From: Planctomycetota bacterium
GTDB lineage: Bacteria > Planctomycetota > UBA1135 > GCA-002686595
DNA: 64,000 nucleotides
Reading direction: 5' to 3'
Assembly: GCA_020638855.1 (NCBI GenBank)
Contig: JACKHT010000012.1
Coordinates: 12,092-76,091 of the forward strand
Numbering within the stretch: the first letter of the stretch is position 1; every line of letters starts with the position of its first letter. This document shows positions 46,629 through 55,799 of the stretch, one piece after another. The translations under genes were made by a program, and so were the position numbers. The notes under the pieces are model-generated. The model was not told where the DNA came from and made no database searches. It was given only the letters and a program-made list of their open reading frames with translations.

Positions 46629-49604
46629 ATGAAGTGCCGGGTTCGCAACGGCCCCATTCGCTGGATGGTCGCCTGCATGCTCCTGGGTTCGCTGGTGGGC
46701 TTGGCCTTTCCCCAGGTACCCTCGAGCGAAGGAGACGTGTCGCGCGAATGGCGTTTGCGCGCCTGGGCAACGGATCCACAAGGCACCGCTTCCGCATGGC
46801 AGGCGGCACTGGGTAGCGACGACTGGGTACGCTGCTACGACGCCATCGAAGCGCTTGGGCGCACCCCGGAGTCGGCCTACCAAGCCTTTGCGTGGCGATC
46901 GAGCGGGGTGCCTCCGGCGGTTGCCGAACACGCTTCGTTGGTGGGGGCGGTCCACGCTTGGAAGGCCTGCATCCAAGGTCAGGGGTGGGAACCAGCCGCG
47001 ACTCTCGACTACCCGCCGTTGGAATGGGTTGGCGAGGACGAACGGGCCTCCCTGCGGTTGGCTTGGCAGGCTGCGGCGCTGGACAAACTTGCTGCGGCTC
47101 GGTTGACGGCCTGGGTCGTGGGGTCCAATGGGTATGTGACGGAGGCGCAGTGGCAGCGCTTCGAGCCCTACGCCCTGTTGGCCGCACACACCTGGGGTGG
47201 GGAGGAGGTGGCCTTGGTGCTCCGTCCCGACGGTCATTTGGACCTGAATCGGCTCGAGGATTCGCAGCCTTCGCTGTTGGAGGTCCACCTCGGACAAGCG
47301 TTCTTGGAGGGTTTGCGCGCGCATTGTGTGGACGCCGAGGATCGATTCGTGGTCGCGGGAATCGAGTTGGCCCAATCGAAGTTGCGGGGCGAGCCTTATG
47401 CCTTCGAGCGTGATGAGTGGTGGCTGGGTATGCAGAACTGGACCGGCGCCGAGCCCGGGGAGGAAGCCTACGAGTGGGTAGACCGCAAACGCCGTTTTTT
47501 GACGGGCCTGGCGCGCTTGGGTGAGGCGGAGTTGGGTCGTCTGCTGTGGAGCCTCGGCACGGCTAGCGAGATTCCGTGGAAGCCCGAAGCGTTGGCCGCG
47601 CTGGGTGGAAGCGAATCGGCCCGGCGCGATCTCATGGGCTGGGCCACCGATAGTTTGCCCGTAGCAGAAGCCTTGCAGCGCGCTCAGTCGCTGTCGGCCG
47701 AAAGGGCCGGTTGGATCCTGGACAATCTGATTCTTCGGATTTCGGAAGCGAGTCTTGGGGACTTGGATCCATGGCTCGAAGAAACGTGGCCGCTCGGCTT
47801 GCGACTTTCCGCATTCGCAGCGCTTGAGGAAGCCGCGCTGAGCCCTGGTCGAAAACAACGCCTACTCAACTTGCTGCAGGACTCCCAGTTGGAATTGGTG
47901 CGCCGCTCGATGCGTGCGCTCGCAGCGGACGCGCTGACCGAATCCGACTGGGAAGCCATCGAACGATCGTTCGCGGTTTGGGATGTGGACTCGCAAGAGG
48001 TTTTGCTCCGAGAACTGCCTGCCAAGAACTTGAGCGAAAGCCTGCGAATTCGCTGCCTCACCGTTTTGAAGGCCAACTTGGAACGGGACGGGGTTTGGAT
48101 CGATGCCGTGTCCTTGGGCGATCCCAGTGGCGCGGTTTGGGCAACCCTGGTACAGGGCTTAGGGGAGGAATTCGAAAGGAGTCAGGCGGTCTGGGAGAAA
48201 GGCGAAGAGGTTTCCACCAACCGCCTCGCCCATTGGGTGACGGCCATGTTGCGCCAAGATCCGGAGCGGTTGGTGGAGGTCGTGGGACCCTTGTTGGTCC
48301 AGCGCGCGCAGGTCTTGACCCAAAGGGCCCAGCTCTTGACCCAAGGAGAGGGAACCCGGGTCTACTTGGAATTCTCGAAGGAAGCCATCGCTGCCTTGGG
48401 GGCCAGCCCCGCTGGGCGGGCATGGCTTCGGAGCCATCTGGACGAAGCGGCGCTGTGGAACTCACGCCTGCGTATCGAGGTGGCCTTGCAGTTGGCGGCC
48501 CATGGCGACGAAGAGTTGGACGATGGATTCCGCGTATGGCTGGAAGATCGCGAGCGGGATGACTATGCCCAGCTGGGCGGCGTCTTGCGCGAGCGCTTCT
48601 TGAAAGCTCTCGCTTCACGCGCGGGACCGCTGCATCGGCGCATTGCGGACGAAGCCCAGAACACGCGGGCGGTCACCACGGTGCGGCGCACCGCCATGGC
48701 GCTTTTGATCGAACACGGTCAGCGCGAACCCTTGTTCCAAATCTTAAAGCGGGAAGCTGCCGGAGAAGGGGTGCGTTTGGCGGCGGAGGCCCTGGCTACC
48801 GCTCCCGACCCAAGCGTGAGCGAAGCGCTGCGCGCGCGGATGGACCAAGCCGGTCGCGCCATTCGACTGGGACAGGGAAACACCGAACTGGCCGAGGAGA
48901 TGCTGGTGTCGCTGCAGGTGGCCCTCGTGCATAGCGGAGGTTGGGAGGCGCGCGACGAGGAGTGGGCGTTGCTCGGCCCCAGTCTCCAAGCGGATGCCGC
49001 CGTTCGGGCCCGGCTGCAAGGTCACTCGGATTTGGAACGCTGGCCGCTCGAGCTGGGGTTGGTGGGTGAATTGGCGCACGAGGGGCAATTGGTGGGCTTG
49101 CTCGAGCGTCACAGCGAGCGCATCCGGATTCTGCCGGGCACCGTCTTGGCTCCGTTCGCCCGGGCCGCGTGGGAGGGCGGCGATGCGGACGGGGCTTGGA
49201 GCCTCGCGCGCATGGCAGAGGCGGCCACGGCTGGGGAAGCGTCCGGGAGGGAAGCCGACCGTGCCCGTTCCGAGGTCGAGTGGCTCCGCTTCCAGCTCGC
49301 ATGGGAGGCGCAGGATTGGCCCCGGGTGTCCTGGTACGCGTGGGTGCTCAGCACCCGTTATGCGGAAGGTGGGCTTGCGCGGCGTCAGGTGGAATCGGTG
49401 CTGGGGACTTACGACCTGCGTGTGGGGCGCAACCCCCTGGGGCGGCTGCAAGCCCTGTGGTGGCAAGCCCAAGCGTATCGAGTGGGCGACGACGACCGAG
49501 CGCTTGCAGGGGGCCTATCCGCCGTGGCGCGCAGGCTCGCCTCGGGGTCCCGTAGGGCCCTCGAAGAACAGGCCCGACTGGAGGAATGGCTGCGCCGGAA
49601 CTGA
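46629..49604 (+). CDS. Large helical-repeat protein, probably secreted
   Basis: 991 residues from MKCRVRNGP. A hydrophobic signal-like segment (about 12-27, VACMLLGSLVGLAF) is followed by almost entirely helical sequence with irregular HEAT-like repeats rich in Trp, Glu and Leu. Cys is nearly absent. A short internal duplication RAQVLTQ-RAQLLTQ lies near residue 560. No enzymatic motif is visible. It may be a scaffold in the periplasm. Eight nt after the dehydratase stop. Family not recognised. Confidence 0.6.
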   Translation: MKCRVRNGPIRWMVACMLLGSLVGLAFPQVPSSEGDVSREWRLRAWATDPQGTASAWQAALGSDDWVRCYDAIEALGRTPESAYQAFAWRSSGVPPAVAEHASLVGAVHAWKACIQGQGWEPAATLDYPPLEWVGEDERASLRLAWQAAALDKLAAARLTAWVVGSNGYVTEAQWQRFEPYALLAAHTWGGEEVALVLRPDGHLDLNRLEDSQPSLLEVHLGQAFLEGLRAHCVDAEDRFVVAGIELAQSKLRGEPYAFERDEWWLGMQNWTGAEPGEEAYEWVDRKRRFLTGLARLGEAELGRLLWSLGTASEIPWKPEALAALGGSESARRDLMGWATDSLPVAEALQRAQSLSAERAGWILDNLILRISEASLGDLDPWLEETWPLGLRLSAFAALEEAALSPGRKQRLLNLLQDSQLELVRRSMRALAADALTESDWEAIERSFAVWDVDSQEVLLRELPAKNLSESLRIRCLTVLKANLERDGVWIDAVSLGDPSGAVWATLVQGLGEEFERSQAVWEKGEEVSTNRLAHWVTAMLRQDPERLVEVVGPLLVQRAQVLTQRAQLLTQGEGTRVYLEFSKEAIAALGASPAGRAWLRSHLDEAALWNSRLRIEVALQLAAHGDEELDDGFRVWLEDRERDDYAQLGGVLRERFLKALASRAGPLHRRIADEAQNTRAVTTVRRTAMALLIEHGQREPLFQILKREAAGEGVRLAAEALATAPDPSVSEALRARMDQAGRAIRLGQGNTELAEEMLVSLQVALVHSGGWEARDEEWALLGPSLQADAAVRARLQGHSDLERWPLELGLVGELAHEGQLVGLLERHSERIRILPGTVLAPFARAAWEGGDADGAWSLARMAEAATAGEASGREADRARSEVEWLRFQLAWEAQDWPRVSWYAWVLSTRYAEGGLARRQVESVLGTYDLRVGRNPLGRLQALWWQAQAYRVGDDDRALAGGLSAVARRLASGSRRALEEQARLEEWLRRN

Positions 49605-49610
49605 TACCAT
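49605..49610 (+). promoter_or_regulatory. TANNNT box 6 nt before thyX
   Basis: TACCAT ends exactly 6 nt before ATG 49617. There is no Shine-Dalgarno sequence. The box begins at the stop region of the preceding gene, so thyX may be transcribed independently as a leaderless mRNA. Confidence 0.5.
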
Positions 49611-49616
49611 GGGCGC

Positions 49617-50405
49617 ATGAGCCTCACGAACGTATCCGCCCCGGAAGGGGCGCAGTTCACCTTGGACGATCAAATTGGTTTTGTGGCCCTGGTGGACCGC
49701 ATGGTGCAAGATCCGGCCATGAAGGTCGTGAACTCGGCGCGCATTTCCTACGACAAGCAGAAGTCGGAATTGTCCGCTGGAGATCGCAAACTCACCAGCT
49801 TTCTGTGGCAGCACGGCCATACGTCGCCCTACCGGCACAGCTTCTTCACCTTCCATTGGAAAGCACCGCTGTTCGTGTTTCGGCAAGCGTTCAAGTACCA
49901 GGTGGGTTCGGGTTGGCGCGAGTACGAAGTCGATGGGCACAGCGTTTCGCTCGAGGTCTTCGACGTGATGTTCGATACCGACAAGGGCTGTTCGTGGAAC
50001 GAGGTTTCGGGGCGCTACGTGCAATGGGAACCCGAGTTCTACGTGCCGCACACCATGCGCGCCAACCCGCCGCACGGGAACAAGCAGGCTTCGGTCGATT
50101 TGCCCGCCGACTTTGACCACGCCGGCGAACGCGAAGCCATGTTGGCCGATTGCCGTGAGGCCTTTGCGAAGTACCAAGAGCGGGTCGAACGGGGGCTCGC
50201 GAAGGAAATCGCGCGCATGTTGTTGCCCCAGAACCTGTACACCCAGGCGTATTGGACGGTTTCCCTGCAAGGGGTGCTGCACTTCCTCGCGCAGCGTCTC
50301 AAGCCGGATGCACAGTTCGAGATCCGGCGCTTTGCCCAGGCCATTGAGACCTTGCTCCAGCCCGAAATCGAGCGGCTCGGGCTCGACCCGCGCGAGTGGG
50401 CTTAG
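49617..50405 (+). CDS. thyX: Divergent flavin-dependent thymidylate synthase ThyX
   Basis: 262 residues. Makes dTMP from dUMP with FAD and methylenetetrahydrofolate. Clear ThyX features: HGHTSPYRHSFFTFHWKAPLFVFRQ, SWNEVSGRY, and LLPQNLYTQAYWTV followed by DAQFEIRRFA. The usual RHR at the ThyX motif is KYQ (93-95), and about 28 residues (99-126) separate it from the NEVSGRY half. The usual NxR after YT..WTV is SLQ (216-218). It is a shifted or modified active site, or a paralogue with another role. No thyA is visible. Confidence 0.8.
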   Translation: MSLTNVSAPEGAQFTLDDQIGFVALVDRMVQDPAMKVVNSARISYDKQKSELSAGDRKLTSFLWQHGHTSPYRHSFFTFHWKAPLFVFRQAFKYQVGSGWREYEVDGHSVSLEVFDVMFDTDKGCSWNEVSGRYVQWEPEFYVPHTMRANPPHGNKQASVDLPADFDHAGEREAMLADCREAFAKYQERVERGLAKEIARMLLPQNLYTQAYWTVSLQGVLHFLAQRLKPDAQFEIRRFAQAIETLLQPEIERLGLDPREWA

Positions 50406-50412
50406 CATCTCC

Positions 50413-51429
50413 ATGGGCTCTAGCGCGCCGATCTTGATCATGAGCTCCGAGCGATCGGGCTCCAACCTGCTGCGGACTCTGTTGTCCAACCACACAGACC
50501 TCGCGGGGCCCATGGCTGCGCAGTTCTTGAACCTGTTTCCGGATCGCTTGGACGTCTTTGAACCACTCGACGAGGAGGAAGGGGCGATTGCCCTGGTGGA
50601 GGCCATGCTGGCGGTGGCCAACCATCAAACCTTTCGCTGGGGACTGGCGATCGATGCGGCGCAGTTGGTGCGTGATCATGGGGTGCGCGATTTCTTGGGG
50701 GCTTTTGATGCCCTGTACCGGGCGTGGCAGGCGATGGATGGGGCGCGACGCTACGTGTGCAAGGAAAACCGGTTGTTCGACCATGCGCCTGCCCTGATGG
50801 AGCGGTTCCCCGGGACCCAGGTGCTCTACTTGGTGCGCGATCCGCGCGATTATGTGCTCTCCTGGCAGAAGGCCCCGATCCTCAACAACACGCCGCACGA
50901 GGCAGCGGTGGCTTGGCAGCGCGAGCAGCAGGCATGTTTGCAGATCGAAGCGCGCTATCCAACGGCGGTCAAACGCCTCGCCTACGAACAGTTGGTCCAG
51001 GACCCCGCGGGCTGCATGACCGACGTCTTGGAGTTCCTGGGGGAGAGCCCGCAGGCCGCCTGTTTTGAAGTGCAAGGCGAGAAGAACGAGGGTCAGGCGT
51101 GGAGTAGTTTCTGGAAGAACCTGACCCAGCCTGTGCTTTCCGAAAACTTCCACAAGTTCCGCGGCGCCTTTCCGGCGCGCACCTTGGAGATGATCGAAAC
51201 GGTCTGTTTGCCGAGCATGCGGGCGCTGGGTTATCGGCCCGAGACGAGCCACCGCTGGCGCCCCGGTCCGTGGTTCGCTGCGCGCGAACGGCGTTTGGCC
51301 GCGCGCAACGATGCTCGGCTGCGACGCGAGCACGCGAGTACCGTCCGGGTCATCCAAGAACGCGATGCGATGTTGCACGGCATGATCCAGGCTCGCTACA
51401 AGCCGGAGCTGGGGCAGGGGCGCGGCTAG
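50413..51429 (+). CDS. Sulfotransferase-family protein
   Basis: 338 residues from MGSSAPILIM. PAPS-binding 5'-loop SSERSGSNLL at 11-20 and the 3'-phosphate motif LVRDPRDYVLSW near 140. Transfers sulfate from PAPS to an unknown acceptor, most likely a carbohydrate given the neighbours. The frame is open upstream across thyX, but the chosen ATG is the one that follows the thyX stop. First gene of the sulfotransferase/glycan cluster. Confidence 0.85.
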   Translation: MGSSAPILIMSSERSGSNLLRTLLSNHTDLAGPMAAQFLNLFPDRLDVFEPLDEEEGAIALVEAMLAVANHQTFRWGLAIDAAQLVRDHGVRDFLGAFDALYRAWQAMDGARRYVCKENRLFDHAPALMERFPGTQVLYLVRDPRDYVLSWQKAPILNNTPHEAAVAWQREQQACLQIEARYPTAVKRLAYEQLVQDPAGCMTDVLEFLGESPQAACFEVQGEKNEGQAWSSFWKNLTQPVLSENFHKFRGAFPARTLEMIETVCLPSMRALGYRPETSHRWRPGPWFAARERRLAARNDARLRREHASTVRVIQERDAMLHGMIQARYKPELGQGRG

Positions 51430-51466
51430 TGCGGTCCCCTTACCTGGAGCGATCCTAGGAGCGAGC

Positions 51467-52447
51467 ATGCAAGACGGTCAATCGACTCCCTCCGCAAAAG
51501 CGAATCCGGCTTTGCCGGGGGCCTATGGGACCCGGGCCTATGCGCAGTGCCTGGAACACCTGGGCCAACCGGTCGAGCTGCCCGCATCGGGCGGTTGGGT
51601 TTTGGAGCGAGCCTGGGATGGTTGCGTCGATGCCACGGGCCCGTACCCGCTGCTTTGCCCTTCGGATCCGAGCCGATTGGAGCGGGACTTCGAGGACTTG
51701 GCTTCCAAGTGGCTGAGCGTCGCAGCCGTGATCGATCCGATGATCGAGTTGGCTCCGGATGTGTTGCAGCGAGCGTTCCCTGATCGATGGGTGGCGTACA
51801 AAGAACACTTCGTCGTGGATCTCAGCAAACCCCTGGAAACCACACTCTCGGGGCATCACCAGCGCAAGGCCAAGCGCGGCGAGCGGCGCGTACGCATCGA
51901 GTGGAACGAGGGTGGGGAGGCTTGGGGCGACGATTGGGACGACGGTTGGGACGACGATTGGGTCGCGCTGTACCAGGCGTTGAGTGCCCATCACCAAATC
52001 AGCGGTCCGGCGGCCTTTTCGGCTGCGAGCCTGGTTGGACAGCTACGCCTACCAAGGACTCTAGTGCAGCGGGCCCTGATCGACGACGACGTGGTCAGCA
52101 TGGTGGTTTGGTACCCGCGCGGGGAGGGGGTCAGTTACCACTTGGGTGCCAGCCTGCCAGCGGGATACGCGGCGAGCGCGAGCTACGCGTTGTTTGCCGA
52201 TGCTTTGCGCCGGTTCCAGGCACAAGGGCTGGCCTGGGCCCACCTCGGCGCGGGAGCTGGCGTGCAAGCGGGCAGCGCGGGGCTGACGGCTTTCAAAGCG
52301 GGCTGGGCGAGCCATTCTCGCACCGCCTACTTCGGTGGCCGCGTCGGGCAACGCGAACGTTACCAAGCCCTGTGCGCTAGCGCTGGGCTCGATCCCAACG
52401 GCCCGTTCTTTCCCGCCTACCGGGCGCCCCGGCCCTCGAATCCGTAA
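51467..52447 (+). CDS. FemAB/GNAT-like acyltransferase
   Basis: 326 residues. The C-terminal half (about 200-320) has the GNAT/FemAB pattern (SYHLGASLPAGYAASASYALFADALRRFQAQGLAWAHLGAGAGVQ...GLTAFKAGW) seen in proteins that add amino acids or acyl groups to cell-wall or glycan precursors. Residues 152-165 are a Trp/Asp repeat encoded by three 12-bp tandem units. AGGAG lies 6 nt upstream of the ATG. Function inferred from fold only. Confidence 0.65.
   Translation: MQDGQSTPSAKANPALPGAYGTRAYAQCLEHLGQPVELPASGGWVLERAWDGCVDATGPYPLLCPSDPSRLERDFEDLASKWLSVAAVIDPMIELAPDVLQRAFPDRWVAYKEHFVVDLSKPLETTLSGHHQRKAKRGERRVRIEWNEGGEAWGDDWDDGWDDDWVALYQALSAHHQISGPAAFSAASLVGQLRLPRTLVQRALIDDDVVSMVVWYPRGEGVSYHLGASLPAGYAASASYALFADALRRFQAQGLAWAHLGAGAGVQAGSAGLTAFKAGWASHSRTAYFGGRVGQRERYQALCASAGLDPNGPFFPAYRAPRPSNP
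51926..51961 (+). repeat. Three tandem 12-bp units inside the FemAB-like gene
   Basis: Units GGCGACGATTGG, GACGACGGTTGG and GACGACGATTGG at 51926, 51938 and 51950 encode GDDW-DDGW-DDDW. Replication slippage here would add or remove four-residue units without shifting the frame. Confidence 0.85.
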
Positions 52448-52455
52448 ACGATCCC

Positions 52456-53496
52456 ATGCAAAACGAACGGCGAAGTCCGGATTGGCAGCGCAATGCACAC
52501 CTCGAGCGATGGTTGGGGGAGGTCAATGACTGGCTCCAACCCGCAGAACTCAAGGCCCAGGACGATCTGCTGGTGGCGGGACCGCACCGGCCGCAGGTCC
52601 TCGTGCTGGGTGCGCCGCGCAGCGGTACGACCCTGATGATGCAGTGGCTGGCCGCTAGTGGACGCGTGGCGTACCCCACCAATTGGATGTCGCGCTTCTT
52701 TGCCGCCCCCACGATAGGTTTGCGCTTGCAGCAACTCTTGACCGACCCGGCGTTGGGGTTTCGCGGTGAATTGGACGACCTTGATCCGAATCCGGTCGGG
52801 TTCGATTCGGCCCTGGGCAAAACCCGCGGCGCCTTGGCGCCCAACGAGTTTTGGTATTTCTGGCGCAGGTTTCTGCCCACCGTGGAGATCGAGCCGCTTG
52901 GTGCGCGGGCCAGCGAGGTCGATGGGGCGGGGCTCCGGGCTGGGTTGCGGGCTCTGGCCGCCGCTGCCGGAAAGCCCTTTGCCGCCAAGGGCATGATGCT
53001 GCAGTACGACCTGCCGCTCTTCGCACAACTGTTGCCCGAGGCGTTCTTCGTCCACGTGGTGCGCGATGGGGTCAGCAACGCCCAATCGTTGCTGCAAGCG
53101 CGCCAGTCGTTCTTTGGCGATGTCCGTACTTGGTACTCGGCCAAGCCCCCCGAATTCGCGCGCCTGGTGGACAAGAGCCCGCAAGCGCAGGTTGTAGGTC
53201 AGGTCTTCCATACCCAGGCCGCCATCCGTCAAGGGCTCGATTCCGTGCCCCAGGGGCGCTGGCTGGAGGTCCCCTACGCGGCCTTCTGCCACGATCCGGG
53301 GGCCATCCATGAGCAACTTTGGGCCCGTTTGGACGCCATGCACGAGGCCGCCGGGTGCCCGTTAGACGGCGAGCGGCCGCCCGCCTACACTGGGCCTAGC
53401 TCCTTTCGCTGTACGGACCTTTCCGAAGAGCGTCAGGACCGAGAAGCCGCGCTGCAGGACTTGGTCCAAGCTTGGCGCGCCTTGTCGACCTCTTAG
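52456..53496 (+). CDS. Second sulfotransferase-family protein
   Basis: 346 residues. PAPS-binding loop GAPRSGTT at 52-59 and a 3'-phosphate-type HVVRDGVSNAQS near 198. Architecture resembles the Sulfotransfer_3 group. Little overall similarity to the first sulfotransferase of the cluster beyond these motifs. Eight nucleotides after the FemAB-like gene, so part of the same transcription unit. Confidence 0.85.
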   Translation: MQNERRSPDWQRNAHLERWLGEVNDWLQPAELKAQDDLLVAGPHRPQVLVLGAPRSGTTLMMQWLAASGRVAYPTNWMSRFFAAPTIGLRLQQLLTDPALGFRGELDDLDPNPVGFDSALGKTRGALAPNEFWYFWRRFLPTVEIEPLGARASEVDGAGLRAGLRALAAAAGKPFAAKGMMLQYDLPLFAQLLPEAFFVHVVRDGVSNAQSLLQARQSFFGDVRTWYSAKPPEFARLVDKSPQAQVVGQVFHTQAAIRQGLDSVPQGRWLEVPYAAFCHDPGAIHEQLWARLDAMHEAAGCPLDGERPPAYTGPSSFRCTDLSEERQDREAALQDLVQAWRALSTS

Positions 53497-53507
53497 CCGC
53501 AACTCCC

Positions 53508-54749
53508 ATGGCTCCGCTGCCTTCCGGTTCGACCCAACCCGTTTCGAGCGCCCGCTTGGGCCTCTTTTCCGGAACGCCCGCGTTTGCGGAACCGTTGCAC
53601 GTGGGCCGTCCGAACTTGCCCGATCGCGAGCGCTTGCACGAGCGCTTGGATGAGATCCTCGATCGCCGTTGGTTGACCAACAACGGGCCCCTGGTGCAAG
53701 CCTTCGAACGCCGGCTCTCGTTGTTCTTTGGGGTCAAGCACTGCATCGCCATGTGCAACGGCACGATCGGGTTGGAGATCATGATCCGCGCCGCTGGGCT
53801 CAAGGGCGAGGTCATCGTGCCCTCGTTCACCTTCGTGGCGACCGCCCACTCGCTGCAATGGCAGGGCATCCAACCGGTGTTCTGCGATGTGGATCCCGAC
53901 ACCCACAGCTTGGATCCCAAGCGGGTCGAGGAACTGATCACTCCCAACACCACCGGGATCTTGGCGGTGCATACCTGGGGGCGCGTAGCAGAGGTCGAGG
54001 CCCTGCAGGAACTCGCCGATCGGCATGGGTTGGTCCTCTTGTTTGACGCGGCCCATGCGCTGGGTTGCTCGTCCAAGGGGCGCATGGTGGGCAGTTTTGG
54101 GGCTGCGGAGTGCTTCAGCATGCACGCGACCAAGGTGCTCAACTGCTTCGAAGGCGGTGCCGTGACCACCGATGACGACGAGCTCGCCGAGCGCATTCGA
54201 TTCATGCGCAACTTCGGATTTGCCGGCAAGGATCGGGTCGAATTCCTGGGAAGCAACGGGAAGATGAGCGAGATTTCGGCGGCCATGGGGCTCACCTCGC
54301 TCGATGCGTTGCCCGAATTCATCGCGGCCAACCGTCGTCACTACGAGCACTACCAAAAGGCCCTCAGCCCGCTCCAGGGTTTGAAGGTGTACGAGCACGA
54401 ACGCCATGAACACCAAAACTACCACTATGTGGTCGTGGAGGTAGATTCCGGCGAGGCGGGGCTCACGCGCGATGAACTCGTGCGGACTTTGGAAGCCGAC
54501 AACGTGCTGGCTCGCCGCTACTTCTACCCCGGGGCCCACCGCATGGAGCCCTATCGCTCGCTCCAACCCCAGGCTTTCCGCGTTTTGCCCGAGACCGAAG
54601 CCCTGAGCCAACGGGTGCTGGTGCTACCCACCGGTTCGGCCATGGACGATGAGGATGTGGCCCAGGTTTGCGAGATCCTCCGGACGGCATTGGAAAACGC
54701 GGCACAGGTGCGCACGCAACTCATCCGATTGGAGGCTACCCACGACTGA
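53508..54749 (+). CDS. DegT/DnrJ/EryC1-family sugar aminotransferase
   Basis: 413 residues from ATG 53508 (TTG 53472 lies inside the previous gene). PLP enzyme that transaminates nucleotide-linked keto sugars. The Schiff-base lysine is K209 in SMHATKVLNCFEGG; D180 in LLFDAAHA pairs with the pyridine nitrogen. The HATK motif is typical of enzymes that make dTDP-amino sugars such as Fuc3N/Qui3N or Qui4N. This places amino sugar synthesis in the glycan cluster. Confidence 0.88.
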   Translation: MAPLPSGSTQPVSSARLGLFSGTPAFAEPLHVGRPNLPDRERLHERLDEILDRRWLTNNGPLVQAFERRLSLFFGVKHCIAMCNGTIGLEIMIRAAGLKGEVIVPSFTFVATAHSLQWQGIQPVFCDVDPDTHSLDPKRVEELITPNTTGILAVHTWGRVAEVEALQELADRHGLVLLFDAAHALGCSSKGRMVGSFGAAECFSMHATKVLNCFEGGAVTTDDDELAERIRFMRNFGFAGKDRVEFLGSNGKMSEISAAMGLTSLDALPEFIAANRRHYEHYQKALSPLQGLKVYEHERHEHQNYHYVVVEVDSGEAGLTRDELVRTLEADNVLARRYFYPGAHRMEPYRSLQPQAFRVLPETEALSQRVLVLPTGSAMDDEDVAQVCEILRTALENAAQVRTQLIRLEATHD

Positions 54750-54821
54750 GACTCGGGTGGAGAGCGACCCTCCTGAGAAGCGCCGACAGGGGTGAGTCTA
54801 GGATTCGCCCCCCGGTCTGGG

Positions 54822-54827
54822 TAAGGT
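54822..54827 (+). promoter_or_regulatory. TANNNT box 6 nt before the GTG of the GT2 gene
   Basis: TAAGGT ends 6 nt before GTG 54834. It overlaps AAGG and a GGAG follows, so a Shine-Dalgarno reading is also possible. Confidence 0.4.
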
Positions 54828-54833
54828 TCGGAG

Positions 54834-55799
54834 GTGACCCAATCGCCGCACCGACCCCGCGTGAGCATCCCCATGGTGACCTTCCGCCACGAGGCTTGGG
54901 TAGCGCAAGCCATCCAGAGCGTCGTGGACCAAAGCTTGGAGGATTGGGAGATCGTGCTGGCGGATGATGCGAGCGACGACCGGACCATCGCCGTCGCCCA
55001 AGGACTTGCCGGCACCTGTGAAGGGCCCCATGGACCGCGGCTGCGGATCTTGGAGCATGGCCCCAAGTTCGGGCCACGGCAGAACTACATGCGCGCGTTG
55101 CGGGCCTGTCGCGGCGAGTTTGTGGCGCAACTCGATGGGGACGATTTTTTCGTCGATCCCGACAAGTTGTCCAAACAGGTGCGTTTCCTCGAGGACAACC
55201 CCGATTGTTCGGGGGTCTTTGGAGCTTGGTTGGAGACCGATGCCGAGGGCCAGAACGGGGTATTGACCCCCGGGTTTGGCCTCAATGGGGTCGAGCGATT
55301 CAGCGCTTCAGACTTCGGACCCTATTGCGTGACGACCTCGGTGGTGGTGATGTTTCGCAACGGCTTGTTCGGCGACTTCCCCGATTGGTACGTGCAGGTG
55401 GATGTGGGGGATTGGCCCTTGCATGTGTTGAACACGATGCATGGGGGCGACTATGGCTACTTGTCGGATGTGCTTTCGGCCCACCGCAACCATGGGGCCG
55501 GAGTCTGGACCCAACGATCGGAAGTGGAGAAGGCGGCCAGTGCTGTTCGGACTCAAGACCTCTTCCTGCAGCACCTCCCAAAAGAGTTGACCGAGGCCAT
55601 GTTGCCCAAAATGTTTGGAGCCAACCGGTATCGAGCCCAGCAACACATGGATCGCAAGCAATATGCAGTCGCGCTACCCTTCCTCGATTGGTGCGCGGAT
55701 CATCACCTGTGCAAGGGGCCCTACCGGTACCTGCGGAAGGACCGCCGCAAGGCCCGCTGGCGCGCGTTTTGGGCTTCGAAGCTAGGCTTTGGGGTCTGA
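54834..55799 (+). CDS. GT2-family glycosyltransferase
   Basis: 321 residues with a GTG start. GT-A fold: VSIPMVTFRHE at the N-terminus, ADDASDD near 43-49, QLDGDDFF with DxD at 101-104, and the acceptor-side region with ADHHLCKGPYRYLRKD at the C-terminus. Inverting transfer of a sugar from a nucleotide donor; donor unknown. Convergent with the next GT2 gene, with an 18-nt overlap. Confidence 0.87.
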   Translation: MTQSPHRPRVSIPMVTFRHEAWVAQAIQSVVDQSLEDWEIVLADDASDDRTIAVAQGLAGTCEGPHGPRLRILEHGPKFGPRQNYMRALRACRGEFVAQLDGDDFFVDPDKLSKQVRFLEDNPDCSGVFGAWLETDAEGQNGVLTPGFGLNGVERFSASDFGPYCVTTSVVVMFRNGLFGDFPDWYVQVDVGDWPLHVLNTMHGGDYGYLSDVLSAHRNHGAGVWTQRSEVEKAASAVRTQDLFLQHLPKELTEAMLPKMFGANRYRAQQHMDRKQYAVALPFLDWCADHHLCKGPYRYLRKDRRKARWRAFWASKLGFGV

